From: Salipiger marinus | Lineage (GTDB): Bacteria > Pseudomonadota > Alphaproteobacteria > Rhodobacterales > Rhodobacteraceae | Length of the DNA stretch: 64,000 nucleotides | Direction: 5' to 3' | Assembly: GCF_900100085.1 (NCBI RefSeq) | Contig: NZ_FNEJ01000018.1 | Location: forward strand, 45,262-109,261 | Shown here: positions 51,941-59,507 of the stretch, one piece after another | Layout of the letters: each line of letters starts with the position of its first letter | Position numbering within the stretch: position 1 is the stretch's first letter | Notes under the pieces: generated by a model | What the model saw: only the letters and a program-made list of their open reading frames with translations | Databases searched by the model: none | What the model was told of the DNA's origin: nothing | Made by a program: the position numbers and the translations under genes

Positions 51941-53290
51941 TTAAGCGAATTCGAACTGCTCGAAACGGACACGGCGAGGCGTTTGGCCTTGCGCCTTCAA
52001 GCCCTTCAGGACCCCGTCCTTCAGGCCGGTTGGGCCACAGAACCACAGATCGGCTTGCCGGACTGCGAAAGGGGTGGCGCTGATCAGCCGCTCAGCCGTG
52101 AGCCTGCCATCGCGCGCCGTGACGAACACCTCGAAACTGAACCTCGGGTTGCGGGCAACCGCAGCGCGCAGCGTCTCTACGCCAATCGCTTCATCTTGTG
52201 TCGGAACGCAGTAGATGAGGTGAATGTCGCGACTCTCCGCCTCTGTCAGGCTTTCCGCCCAGGCGAGGAACGGCGTGATACCGATGCCGCCGGCAAGCCA
52301 TATTTGGCGCGCACCGCCCTTGCGGAAATTGAACCGTCCATATGGCCCTTCGACCTGCACACGCGTTCCGGTCCGCAAGATGGCGGGCAGGCTTCGTGTC
52401 CAGCCACCCAAGCCCCGGATGGAGAACGTCAGGGTGCCGTCAGGGCGCGGGGCGCTGGCGATCGTGAAGGGGTGCGGCTCGGACAGTCCCGCCTCTGGCG
52501 CGCGGAAGAAGGCGAATTGCCCCGGCCGCCACCGCATGGCCCGCCCCTCGGGGCGGAGGGTCAAGGTGGTCGTGTCACCGGTCTGCCTGATCTGGCTGAC
52601 GGTGAAGTCTCTACGCCGTAGGTGCGGAGCGAGCAACTCGGTGAAGATCCAGGCGACCACTCCGGCGATGCCGAAAGCATTCAGCACCAACATGAATGTC
52701 GGGTCTACCCCAGCAGGCATGTCGACAAAAAACTGGTGAAACACCACGATTGCAAAAAGGGCTCCCATGAAACGATGGCTGAACCGCCAGAGCTGATAGG
52801 GAATCTCGAGCCCGATGAAGGGCAATCTCCGGAACCAGCTGACAGCGACTAGGGCGAGAAGTGCGTTGAAGGCAAGTTCGCCCGCCTCTTCACCTAGGTC
52901 CCCAAGGGAGGTTTCACGCACCAAACGCTCGAAATCCGGCTCTATCTGCTGGTGCAGTATCATCAGGACCATCGCGGAAATGCCGAGCCATTTGTGGACC
53001 CGGTACATTCGATCGAGACCGCCGAACAATGGTTCCACCAGTGGCGGCCGTGCGGCGAGGATCAAGGTCTGTGCCATCGCGACAACTGCCGCGGCCCCGA
53101 CGGCAATACCAAATGCTGCATCCGCACCATAAGGCGCATAGGTGTTCATCCCGAGCAGAGCCGCCAGCAGGCATGGCAGCGCCACCAGCACCGGGCCCGT
53201 CAGGGCCAGAGGAGAGTTGAGGGAAAGCCGAGGGAGTGTGGGAAGGCCCGGCGCGGAGACATTACCATCACGATGCGCCGTATCAGTCAT
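51941..53290 (-). CDS. Ferric-reductase-like membrane flavocytochrome
   Basis: A 449-residue membrane oxidoreductase. The N-terminal 220 residues form a six-helix haem domain with His pairs in HKWLGISAMVLMILHQ and RFSHRFMGALFAIVVFHQFF. Then come an FAD domain with RPGQFAFFRA and HPFTIASAP, and an NAD(P)-binding domain with WLAGGIGITPFLAW and LWFCGPTGL. It passes electrons from NAD(P)H across the membrane to ferric iron or another acceptor. ATG 53290 overlaps the stop of the PepSY gene by eight bases (ATGACTGA), so the two are coupled. A strong terminator follows. Confidence 0.9.
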   Translation of the reverse strand: MTDTAHRDGNVSAPGLPTLPRLSLNSPLALTGPVLVALPCLLAALLGMNTYAPYGADAAFGIAVGAAAVVAMAQTLILAARPPLVEPLFGGLDRMYRVHKWLGISAMVLMILHQQIEPDFERLVRETSLGDLGEEAGELAFNALLALVAVSWFRRLPFIGLEIPYQLWRFSHRFMGALFAIVVFHQFFVDMPAGVDPTFMLVLNAFGIAGVVAWIFTELLAPHLRRRDFTVSQIRQTGDTTTLTLRPEGRAMRWRPGQFAFFRAPEAGLSEPHPFTIASAPRPDGTLTFSIRGLGGWTRSLPAILRTGTRVQVEGPYGRFNFRKGGARQIWLAGGIGITPFLAWAESLTEAESRDIHLIYCVPTQDEAIGVETLRAAVARNPRFSFEVFVTARDGRLTAERLISATPFAVRQADLWFCGPTGLKDGVLKGLKAQGQTPRRVRFEQFEFA

Positions 53291-53600
53291 CGTCGCGTCT
53301 CTCGTGATCGCGGTCGCGACGATCATGCTCGTCGTCCTCAAACTCGAACTCGATTACTTCCAACGTGGCCGGGTGGACCGTCACCTCGATCGCACGCCCT
53401 TGGGCATCCCGGCCGTCAATTTCGTAGCAGCCATCGTCGATCTTGATGCGGCGCACCGCCCAGCCATTTTCCTCGGCAAGACGGGCAACCGCGTCGCGCG
53501 GCTGCCAATCGGCCATCGGGACGAAGCAGTCGTCGTCAGCCAGCACCGCGCCGGCCGGGAAGACCGCGAGAAAGCCGATAATTGTCAATGTCTTCTTCAT
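53283..53600 (-). CDS. PepSY-domain periplasmic protein B
   Basis: A 105-residue exported PepSY protein with a signal peptide (KKTLTIIGFLAVFPAGAVLA), the conserved block CFVPMADWQPRDAVARLAEENGWAVRRIKIDDGCYEIDGRDAQGRAIEVTVHPATLEVIEFEFED and a highly charged Asp/Arg/His tail. Paralogous to the gene at 51379-51759. ATG 53600 starts the signal peptide. It is divergent from the two-component system, with about 145 bases between, and is its likely target. Confidence 0.85.
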   Translation of the reverse strand: MKKTLTIIGFLAVFPAGAVLADDDCFVPMADWQPRDAVARLAEENGWAVRRIKIDDGCYEIDGRDAQGRAIEVTVHPATLEVIEFEFEDDEHDRRDRDHERRDDD

Positions 53601-53745
53601 GGGGCACACTCCTAGTGGCTGGCCTCTTGATGCACTTCATGCGCTGCGAAACTGACGGCAGCCTGAACGGGGTCGACCCGCAGGCTTCAGCTTCGTGTCA
53701 GGCAGACGGATCATGGAGGGACAACGGACAAGGACGGGTACGACC

Positions 53746-54405
53746 ATGCGCATATTGCTGATCGAAGATGACACGACTCTCGGCGCTGCCGTGCGCGACC
53801 AGATCGCAGCCGATGGCCAGTCAGTGGATTGGGTTACGCGGTTGGATGCGGCGGGCGATGCGATGGCTGCTACGTCCTACGACTTGATCCTGCTTGACCT
53901 GATGCTGCCGGACGGGCGCGGTATAGGGTTTCTCAAGGGCTTGCGCACGCGGGGCGACGTGACACCGGTCATCATTCTTACCGCACTCGACCAGGTGTCC
54001 GATCGGATCGACGGGCTTAATGCAGGCGCTGACGACTATCTTGTGAAGCCTTTCGACCTGTCGGAACTGTCGGCGCGGATCGGATCGGTCGCGCGGCGCT
54101 ACAGCGGCAACCCCAACCCGATCCTGACCCACGGACCGCTCGACATCGACCTTGCCGCGCGCAGCGTCCATCGGGATGGCAGACATGTGCCGCTGACGGC
54201 GCGGGAATGGGCGCTCTTCGAAGCCTTCCTCGCGCGTCCCGGGCAGCTCCTGTCCAAGGCGCAGTTGGAGGAGAAGCTCTACGCTTTCGACGCCGAGGTC
54301 GAGAGCAACACCATCGAGGTCCATGTCAGCCGCCTGCGGAAGAAACTGGGGAGCGCAATCATCGAGACCGAGCGCGGCATGGGCTACCGCCTGGGCAGGC
54401 CATGA
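53746..54405 (+). CDS. OmpR-family response regulator
   Basis: A 219-residue DNA-binding response regulator. The receiver domain begins MRILLIEDDTTLGAAV, with the phosphoacceptor Asp in LILLDLMLPDG, the conserved Thr in ILTALD and Lys in DDYLVKPFD. The C-terminal winged helix (ARSVHRDGRHVPLTAREWALFEAFLARPGQLLSKAQLEEKLYAF...VHVSRLRKKLG) is of the QseB/PmrA type. ATG 53746 starts the receiver; an upstream ATG at 53713 would add eleven residues. The stop overlaps the kinase start (ATGA). It probably controls the divergent PepSY genes. Confidence 0.93.
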   Translation: MRILLIEDDTTLGAAVRDQIAADGQSVDWVTRLDAAGDAMAATSYDLILLDLMLPDGRGIGFLKGLRTRGDVTPVIILTALDQVSDRIDGLNAGADDYLVKPFDLSELSARIGSVARRYSGNPNPILTHGPLDIDLAARSVHRDGRHVPLTAREWALFEAFLARPGQLLSKAQLEEKLYAFDAEVESNTIEVHVSRLRKKLGSAIIETERGMGYRLGRP

Positions 54406-55739
54406 AGTGGCCCGTCAGCCTAGAGGCACGGCTCGGCCTGTCGGTGGGGCTGGTGCTGACGGTGCTGTGGCTTCTCGCAGCGACGGTGACGGCCGTAATC
54501 GTCCGGGCCGAAATGGACGAGGTCTTCGACAGCGCGCTCCGTGAGACAGCGGAGCGGATCCTGCCGCTGGCAGCAACCGACATCGTCGGGCGGGAAGATC
54601 AGGGTGTGACCCAGCGGCTCGCCCCGATCCGTGAGCACGACGAGTTCTTCACCTATCTCGTGCGCGATGCTGAAGGCCGCGTCCTGTTGCAATCGCATGC
54701 GGCGGACCCCACCGTGTTCCCCTCCTATGACGGGCCCGGGTTTCGCCAGACCGCGACGCACCGTCTCTACAGCGACGCGGCGCTTCAGGACACGATCCGC
54801 ATCACAGTGGCCGAGCCGCTGGCCCATCGCATGTCGGTGGCTCGCGAAATCCAGATGGGTCTCGGCCTGCCCTTGCTGATCGTGCTTCCAGTGGCCTTGA
54901 TCGCGATCATCCTGGCAGTTCGCTTCAGCCTTGATCCTCTGCGCCGGTTCCGCGCGCGGCTGGAAGCACGTGGCGCTCGCGACCTTTCGCAGGTTCCTCA
55001 CGAGGGGCTTCCAACTGAAATCGGCCCGTTGGCTGATACGCTGAACAGCCTGCTGGCCAGATTACGTGAGGCGTTCGAGGCCGAGCGAAGCTTCGCCGCG
55101 AACGCCGCTCACGAGTTGCGCACACCACTCGCGGGAGCGATCGCGCAGGCGCAGAGGCTCAGGTCGGAAACCAAGGACCGAGCGGCTGCACAACGTGCGA
55201 CCGACATCGAGGAGACGCTGAAAAGGCTGACGCGACGCACAGAACGCATGATGCAACTCGCGCGGGCAGAAGGCGGGCGATTGAGGATGGACAAAAGCTC
55301 GGATCTGAGGGGCGTTGCGAGAATTGTGGTGGACGATATTGGCCGCACGGGCACGCCAGATCGTATCAGGCTAAATCTTCCCGACATGGCTGTCATGTCA
55401 GATCTTGATCCCGACGCCTTCGCCATTCTGTGCCGGAACCTCGTGGAAAACGCTCTTCGTCATGGGGGACAGACTACCCCGGTCGACGTCACGCTGACCG
55501 CATCTGGCCAGTTCACCGTGGCAAATGACGGCCCTGTCGTGCCAGGCGAAACACTCGACCGGCTGACAGCGCGTTTCGAGCGGGCCTCTGCCACCTCCGA
55601 CGGCAGCGGCCTGGGTCTTGCCATCGTCGCCGCAATCGCAGAGCGGATCAGCAGCCGCCTTGTCCTTCAATCGCCGCGGCCGGGCCGGACCACAGGTTTT
55701 CAAGTATCGCTCAGGTTGCCGATAGACGACAGCGAGTGA
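54402..55739 (+). CDS. Sensor histidine kinase
   Basis: A 445-residue membrane kinase, partner of the regulator whose stop it overlaps. Two membrane helices (LGLSVGLVLTVLWLLAATVTAVIV and GLGLPLLIVLPVALIAIILAV) flank a sensor loop of about 120 residues, followed by a linker, the H-box NAAHELRTPLAGAIAQ, the N-box NLVENALRHGG, and the G-box GSGLGLAIVAAIAE. The sensor loop has no strong metal-binding clusters. By context the signal is iron, another metal or redox state in the periplasm; this is inference. Confidence 0.93.
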   Translation: MKWPVSLEARLGLSVGLVLTVLWLLAATVTAVIVRAEMDEVFDSALRETAERILPLAATDIVGREDQGVTQRLAPIREHDEFFTYLVRDAEGRVLLQSHAADPTVFPSYDGPGFRQTATHRLYSDAALQDTIRITVAEPLAHRMSVAREIQMGLGLPLLIVLPVALIAIILAVRFSLDPLRRFRARLEARGARDLSQVPHEGLPTEIGPLADTLNSLLARLREAFEAERSFAANAAHELRTPLAGAIAQAQRLRSETKDRAAAQRATDIEETLKRLTRRTERMMQLARAEGGRLRMDKSSDLRGVARIVVDDIGRTGTPDRIRLNLPDMAVMSDLDPDAFAILCRNLVENALRHGGQTTPVDVTLTASGQFTVANDGPVVPGETLDRLTARFERASATSDGSGLGLAIVAAIAERISSRLVLQSPRPGRTTGFQVSLRLPIDDSE

Positions 55740-56105
55740 CAGCGACATCCACTTTGGTTCCCAAAGGGTCAAATGCAGCCTTGGGATCAAGATCATCAGG
55801 GCCTGGCCTGGCGCGTCGGTTACCGTGCTATGCAGCGTCACGCTCGGAAAGGCAGCGCACAGCGCCAGCAGCCTGTTCGGAATGGACCCCGCGCTGATGA
55901 ACGTCATGTAACCAGCGCTCACCATGAGGGTGACCGCTGTTTCCAGCATATAGGGATGGTCGACGAAAAGGCTTCCCGAACATGGTAGAAGCAGACTGTC
56001 GGAAGCGATTGTTAGCCGACTGACTATCCCCGGTCACGGGGGCATTACTAGGCCCAGGTGCACACCTGTGCCACGCCTGGGCCCTCGGGAAGTGAGGCCG
56101 AAGCT
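55740..56105. other. Gap with no recognised gene
   Basis: 366 bases between the kinase gene and a small exported-protein gene. A minus-strand open frame covers much of it (MLETAVTLMVSAGYMTFISAGSIPNR...), but it runs on antisense through the kinase gene and matches nothing I know. A GC-rich hairpin at 56051-56083 ends the small gene on the right. Confidence 0.4.
56051..56083 (-). terminator. Hairpin after the 54-residue gene
   Basis: GGCCCAGG (56051-56058) pairs with CCTGGGCC (56076-56083), enclosing an inner AGGTG/CACCT. On the minus strand TAGTAATG follows; there is no T-run. It lies 22 bases after the stop of the small gene. Confidence 0.45.
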
Positions 56106-56270
56106 TCACCCGAACGGGTCGTATTCCGAGACGATCACGACCTCGTCGCCGTCGATTTCATCGGCGGGGACGGCACCATAGGTTCCATCACCTGCCTGGA
56201 AGACGACGATCGAGACCATGAGCGTGGCGGCGAGGGAAGCGGCGAAGGCGTGAGCATCTTTGCGGGACAT
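56106..56270 (-). CDS. Small membrane or exported protein, 54 residues
   Basis: MSRKDAHAFAASLAATLMVSIVVFQAGDGTYGAVPADEIDGDEVVIVSEYDPFG: a short basic start, one hydrophobic helix and an acidic tail ending in DPFG. A ribosome-binding site (AGGAG about ten bases upstream) supports ATG 56270. No family is recognised; it is likely a single-span inner-membrane peptide with its acidic end outside, or a small secreted peptide. It stands alone on the minus strand. Confidence 0.55.
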   Translation of the reverse strand: MSRKDAHAFAASLAATLMVSIVVFQAGDGTYGAVPADEIDGDEVVIVSEYDPFG

Positions 56271-56658
56271 CTGTTTGGCTCCTGTCTTGGAGGCGGAGGA
56301 CCATCCCCCGCGCGACAGGACCCCGCAGGCCCGAAGACTGGCTGACATCACCGGGTGCGTTCGGCTCGTCCGAATCCACCCGGCGGCACGGGTTCGCCCG
56401 TAGTCCGACCCCTCGCGGGTTGATCTCGAAGACAGGATTCGGGGCAAGGAAGGGAATGGCGAGCGGGGGATGGTGCGACCGCTGACTGGAGCCGTATGTT
56501 CCACTGATGCTTTCGCTGCCAGCCTCCCGGGCAGGCTCTTGGATGACGATCCCTTTCCGTATTGGAATGGATCCTATGGTGCCCCGCGATCTCGCGGGAC
56601 AGGGTCGTCATGGATGAGAGGCCCGCTCTTGGGCGGGCCCCTTGGGTTCTACATAGGC
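56271..56658. other. Gap with hairpins
   Basis: 388 bases with no recognised gene. CCCGCGA-TCGCGGG at 56583-56598 and GGCCCGC-GCGGGCC at 56620-56639 form strong hairpins, the second 20 bases after the stop of the 157-residue gene and probably its terminator. Confidence 0.45.
56620..56639 (-). terminator. Terminator-like hairpin
   Basis: GGCCCGC (56620-56626) and GCGGGCC (56633-56639) with a six-base loop. On the minus strand TCTCATCC follows. Likely ends the 157-residue gene. Confidence 0.5.
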
Positions 56659-57132
56659 TCAGGCGGCAAGCTCCGCGTCCCCTGCCCTACCGGCGTCTTC
56701 TTCGCCGACAATCTCCAGCCGCGCGTTGCGATAGCCTTCTCTGGCGATCCAGAGTTCGGCAGCCGTGACGGACTCGGCCAGGTGGAGCAGCTCCGTGCAG
56801 CCGCCGAAATCCAGCACGACGCGCACCTGTCCGGGCTTCGGCTCCTCAGCCACTTCGAATGTCAACGCACTGTCAGCCGAATGAGTCCGCATGATGGTGA
56901 CAAGAATGACCCCGTCCGAAGAGAAGTTCCCCTCGTGCAGCGTGAACGACGCCGGCGCCGTCCAGGTCGGATAGGGTCGCGGCGGCTCCTTCTTGACGAG
57001 ACGGCCGACGCCGTTCGAGCGCTCCCAGGCCGCGAGCTTCTTTGTGAACCGGGCGGGCGGTTTCGTTGTGCTATCGGTGTAGCGAATGAGCGCGCCCAGG
57101 GGCGCGGTTTCGAGAATGGTGGTTGGAGACAT
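56659..57132 (-). CDS. Plasmid-conserved hypothetical protein, 157 residues
   Basis: A soluble protein. It opens MSPTTILETAPLGALIRYTDSTTKPPARFTKKLAAWERSNGVGRLVKKEPPR and contains GNFSSDGVILVTIMRTHSAD. Similar proteins precede the ParB-like genes on many Rhodobacterales plasmids. No domain of known function is recognised. The promoter region is AT-rich and holds a seven-base inverted repeat that may be an operator. Likely a plasmid-establishment or regulatory gene, by position only. Confidence 0.75.
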   Translation of the reverse strand: MSPTTILETAPLGALIRYTDSTTKPPARFTKKLAAWERSNGVGRLVKKEPPRPYPTWTAPASFTLHEGNFSSDGVILVTIMRTHSADSALTFEVAEEPKPGQVRVVLDFGGCTELLHLAESVTAAELWIAREGYRNARLEIVGEEDAGRAGDAELAA

Positions 57133-57144
57133 GATTCCTCATCC

Positions 57145-57166
57145 TGAATGCGTCATTTTGCATTCA
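57145..57166 (-). promoter_or_regulatory. Inverted repeat upstream of the 157-residue gene
   Basis: TGAATGC (57145-57151) and GCATTCA (57160-57166) with an eight-base spacer, twelve bases before the start codon within an AT-rich stretch. Candidate operator or leader hairpin. Confidence 0.45.
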
Positions 57167-57231
57167 TCTTATTGATATTGTTGTATTTTATGTGATTGAG
57201 CGCGGGTTTCCCCGCCCTCGGATGGCGCAGA

Positions 57232-59400
57232 TCACTCTGCGGCCATCATCGACGCATCATCACCCGGCAGGTCAGCGGTGAGGAAGGCGGGAAGGTCGAC
57301 ATCCTCGGTCTGGCCGGCGTCGGAAACGGGCTCAGGCGCCCCCTGCCCTTCTGCGTCGTCGAGTGCTGCCAGATCGTGACGGCGAAGAACCTCCGGCAAC
57401 CAGCCGCTGCCTTTCAGCAGACGCTCGGCTTCGGTCGCCATCTCGCCCTTCTTCAGGTGATCGAGGAGTTGCGCCGTCCCCTCCCCTTTCGCCTCGCGCA
57501 CAGCCTCGAGTATCCGTGCCTTGGGCACGCGGTTCAGGTAGGTATCGGCCGTCGGCTCCCAACCCGCCTCGACCATGTCGAGTTCGACCGCCTGTGCAAC
57601 CAAGTCGGACTGGGTCATCCGCTTGGTCAAGCCGCTGGCGGAGATACCGGCACCATAGGGGTTCACCTTCTCATGGAGCGCGTTGATCCCGAAGCTGAGG
57701 CAATGCGCGAGCAGCGAAAGCCGGCTCCCTTGATCGAGGGAAGCCAGGTAATCCCAGAGAGCGGCATCGTCGCCGAGCGGCAGGTCGGCCTCCCACTCCG
57801 CATGACGATCGTCAACCAGCTTGGCTACCACGCTGTCCTTCAGATCGCTCGCCTGCGCCGACATATAGACGTGACGCACCGAGGCCTCGAGGCAGCTGCC
57901 GGCCGAACTGGACGTCCGGAAGGTGTCATTGACGAGCTTCAGGAGCAGCAGTGTCAACGCGACGTCAGGTGAGCGCCCGACAGCTTCCCGCAGTGCCAAT
58001 GTCCGGTGCGCCGTCAACTCCATGATCAGCCGCTCAGGCAAGGGCTTCAACGCACCATCGTCCTCGTCGTCGGGCATAATTCCGCCAAGCGCCTGACCGG
58101 CAGAGGTGATCACCGTGCCATGGCCGACACCGTCCGCGCTGCGCCCCGCTGAAAGCTCAACGCCCTGCCCGTCTGCCGCCTGTTCACCGCTGTGGACGTC
58201 GGCATCTTGCCGAGGTTCATCCTCGGGCCGGACAAAGCCCCGATAAACTGAAAGCTCGCCATAGCGGTCAAGCGTCACGAAAGCCCCTGCCCGTACGATC
58301 TCCTCCGCGTCGAAGATCAGCGGCCTAGCCTCCAGCTTCTCCATCGCGACTTCCAACTCGCCAAGACGCGCGTCGATCTCTTCGGGGAATTCATCCTGGC
58401 CCTCGTATTCCTCCTCGAGCGCCCGGTACTCGGCAAGCAGCTTGGCATGGGCCGTGCCTTCGTCATCTGTCATCGGCGCCGGGTCTCCGCTCAGCCGGCG
58501 GAAGCCGTGGCTGTAGCCATAGGGCAAGTCGAGAGAGACCTCGATCCACTTCCAGCCCTCGGTCGCGATCGCTTCGGCTTCAGCCTGAAGCTTCTCGCTA
58601 ACCAGACGATCCAGCAGGGCCGGGTCTTCCAGCCAGCCGCCGTCATCGCCCTGGAAGAGGTCGTGCAACATGGTGCCGCCAGCAGCCTCATAGGCATCGA
58701 CGCCGACAAAGACGGCACGACGATCGGAGGCCCGCACCGAGGTTTCGGTCAGCATGCGTCTGATCTGATAAGGCTCCTTGTTCCAGGACGACTTGATCGC
58801 CTCCCAGACCTGAACCTGACGCTCGTGATCCGGATTGACCGTGAAGGCCATCAGCTGCTCCAACGTCATCAGATCCTCGGCGTAGAGATCGAGCAGGGCA
58901 GGGGCCACGGCGGCGAGTTTCAGGCGCTGTTTGACCACCTGCGGCGTGACGAAGAAAGCGGCAGCGATCTCTTCATCGCCCTGACCCTTATCCCGAAGCG
59001 CCACGAAGGCGCGGAACTGATCGAGCGGATGCAAGGCTGCACGCTGCATGTTCTCAGCGAGCGAATCGTCTTCGGCGAGGATCGCGGAAGTGGCATCTCG
59101 CACGATGCAGGGAATGGGCGTCGTCTTGGCCAAGCGTTTCTGCTTCACCAGGAGAGACAGGGCCTGGAAGCGCCGACCGCCAGCGGGGATTTCGAACTTG
59201 CCGGTCTCGGACCCGTCATCCGCCAGAACGGGCCGAACGCTCAGGCTCTGCAGCAACCCGCGGCGGGCGATGTCTTCGGCCAGTTCCTCGACCGAGATGC
59301 CGGCCTTGATGCGCCGGACGTTGGACTGGCTCAGCACGAGCTTGTCGAAGGGAATGTCCCGGGACGGGGACAGGGTGACTTTCTGGGCAGATTTCGCCAT
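57232..59400 (-). CDS. Long ParB-like protein
   Basis: A 722-residue protein of the ParB/Spo0J superfamily, separate from RepB. The N-terminal ParB/Srx domain is clear: IPFDKLVLSQSNVRRIKAGISVEELAEDIARRGLLQSLSVRPV, then PAGGRRFQALSLLVKQKRL, the box II (GxRR) region used for CTP binding, then a helix-turn-helix (IAAAFFVTPQVVKQRLKLAAV). The remaining 450 residues are acidic and helical and lack a named domain. Long ParB-like proteins of this kind occur on conjugative plasmids and ICEs. ATG 59400 follows the member-5 structured leader. Its role may be partition, gene regulation or protection after entry. Confidence 0.9.
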   Translation of the reverse strand: MAKSAQKVTLSPSRDIPFDKLVLSQSNVRRIKAGISVEELAEDIARRGLLQSLSVRPVLADDGSETGKFEIPAGGRRFQALSLLVKQKRLAKTTPIPCIVRDATSAILAEDDSLAENMQRAALHPLDQFRAFVALRDKGQGDEEIAAAFFVTPQVVKQRLKLAAVAPALLDLYAEDLMTLEQLMAFTVNPDHERQVQVWEAIKSSWNKEPYQIRRMLTETSVRASDRRAVFVGVDAYEAAGGTMLHDLFQGDDGGWLEDPALLDRLVSEKLQAEAEAIATEGWKWIEVSLDLPYGYSHGFRRLSGDPAPMTDDEGTAHAKLLAEYRALEEEYEGQDEFPEEIDARLGELEVAMEKLEARPLIFDAEEIVRAGAFVTLDRYGELSVYRGFVRPEDEPRQDADVHSGEQAADGQGVELSAGRSADGVGHGTVITSAGQALGGIMPDDEDDGALKPLPERLIMELTAHRTLALREAVGRSPDVALTLLLLKLVNDTFRTSSSAGSCLEASVRHVYMSAQASDLKDSVVAKLVDDRHAEWEADLPLGDDAALWDYLASLDQGSRLSLLAHCLSFGINALHEKVNPYGAGISASGLTKRMTQSDLVAQAVELDMVEAGWEPTADTYLNRVPKARILEAVREAKGEGTAQLLDHLKKGEMATEAERLLKGSGWLPEVLRRHDLAALDDAEGQGAPEPVSDAGQTEDVDLPAFLTADLPGDDASMMAAE

Positions 59401-59414
59401 TAGATCTTCTCCGC

Positions 59415-59455
59415 GACGGGCGCCGGAAGCCACTCTCCCGATCTCACTTCCCGTC
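59415..59455 (-). promoter_or_regulatory. Structured leader, member 5 (long parB gene)
   Basis: Outer stem GACGGG (59415-59420) with CCCGTC (59450-59455); inner stem GGAAG (59425-59429) with CTCCC (59435-59439) using G-U pairs on the RNA. The transcript core GGGAGAGTGGCTTCCGG and the following CGCGGAG match member 4 nearly base for base. Confidence 0.7.
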
Positions 59456-59487
59456 ACCCCTTTCACAGCCCATCTCTATCTCTCGAC

Positions 59488-59507
59488 ATGTCCACCGCGG
59501 TGGACAT
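59488..59507. repeat. 20-bp palindrome at the end of repC, parS candidate
   Basis: ATGTCCACCGCGGTGGACAT is a perfect palindrome. Its last base is the first base of the repC stop codon. The inner 16 bases, GTCCACCGCGGTGGAC, recur inside repC at 59939-59954. Partition sites of repABC plasmids are 16-bp palindromes bound by RepB, often near repC, so this is a good parS candidate. Confidence 0.65.

Noticed and set aside
55398..55949. Minus-strand frame beginning MLETAVTLMVSAGYM
   Set aside because: Two thirds of it is antisense to the kinase catalytic domain; the part in the gap matches no family and lacks a ribosome-binding site.
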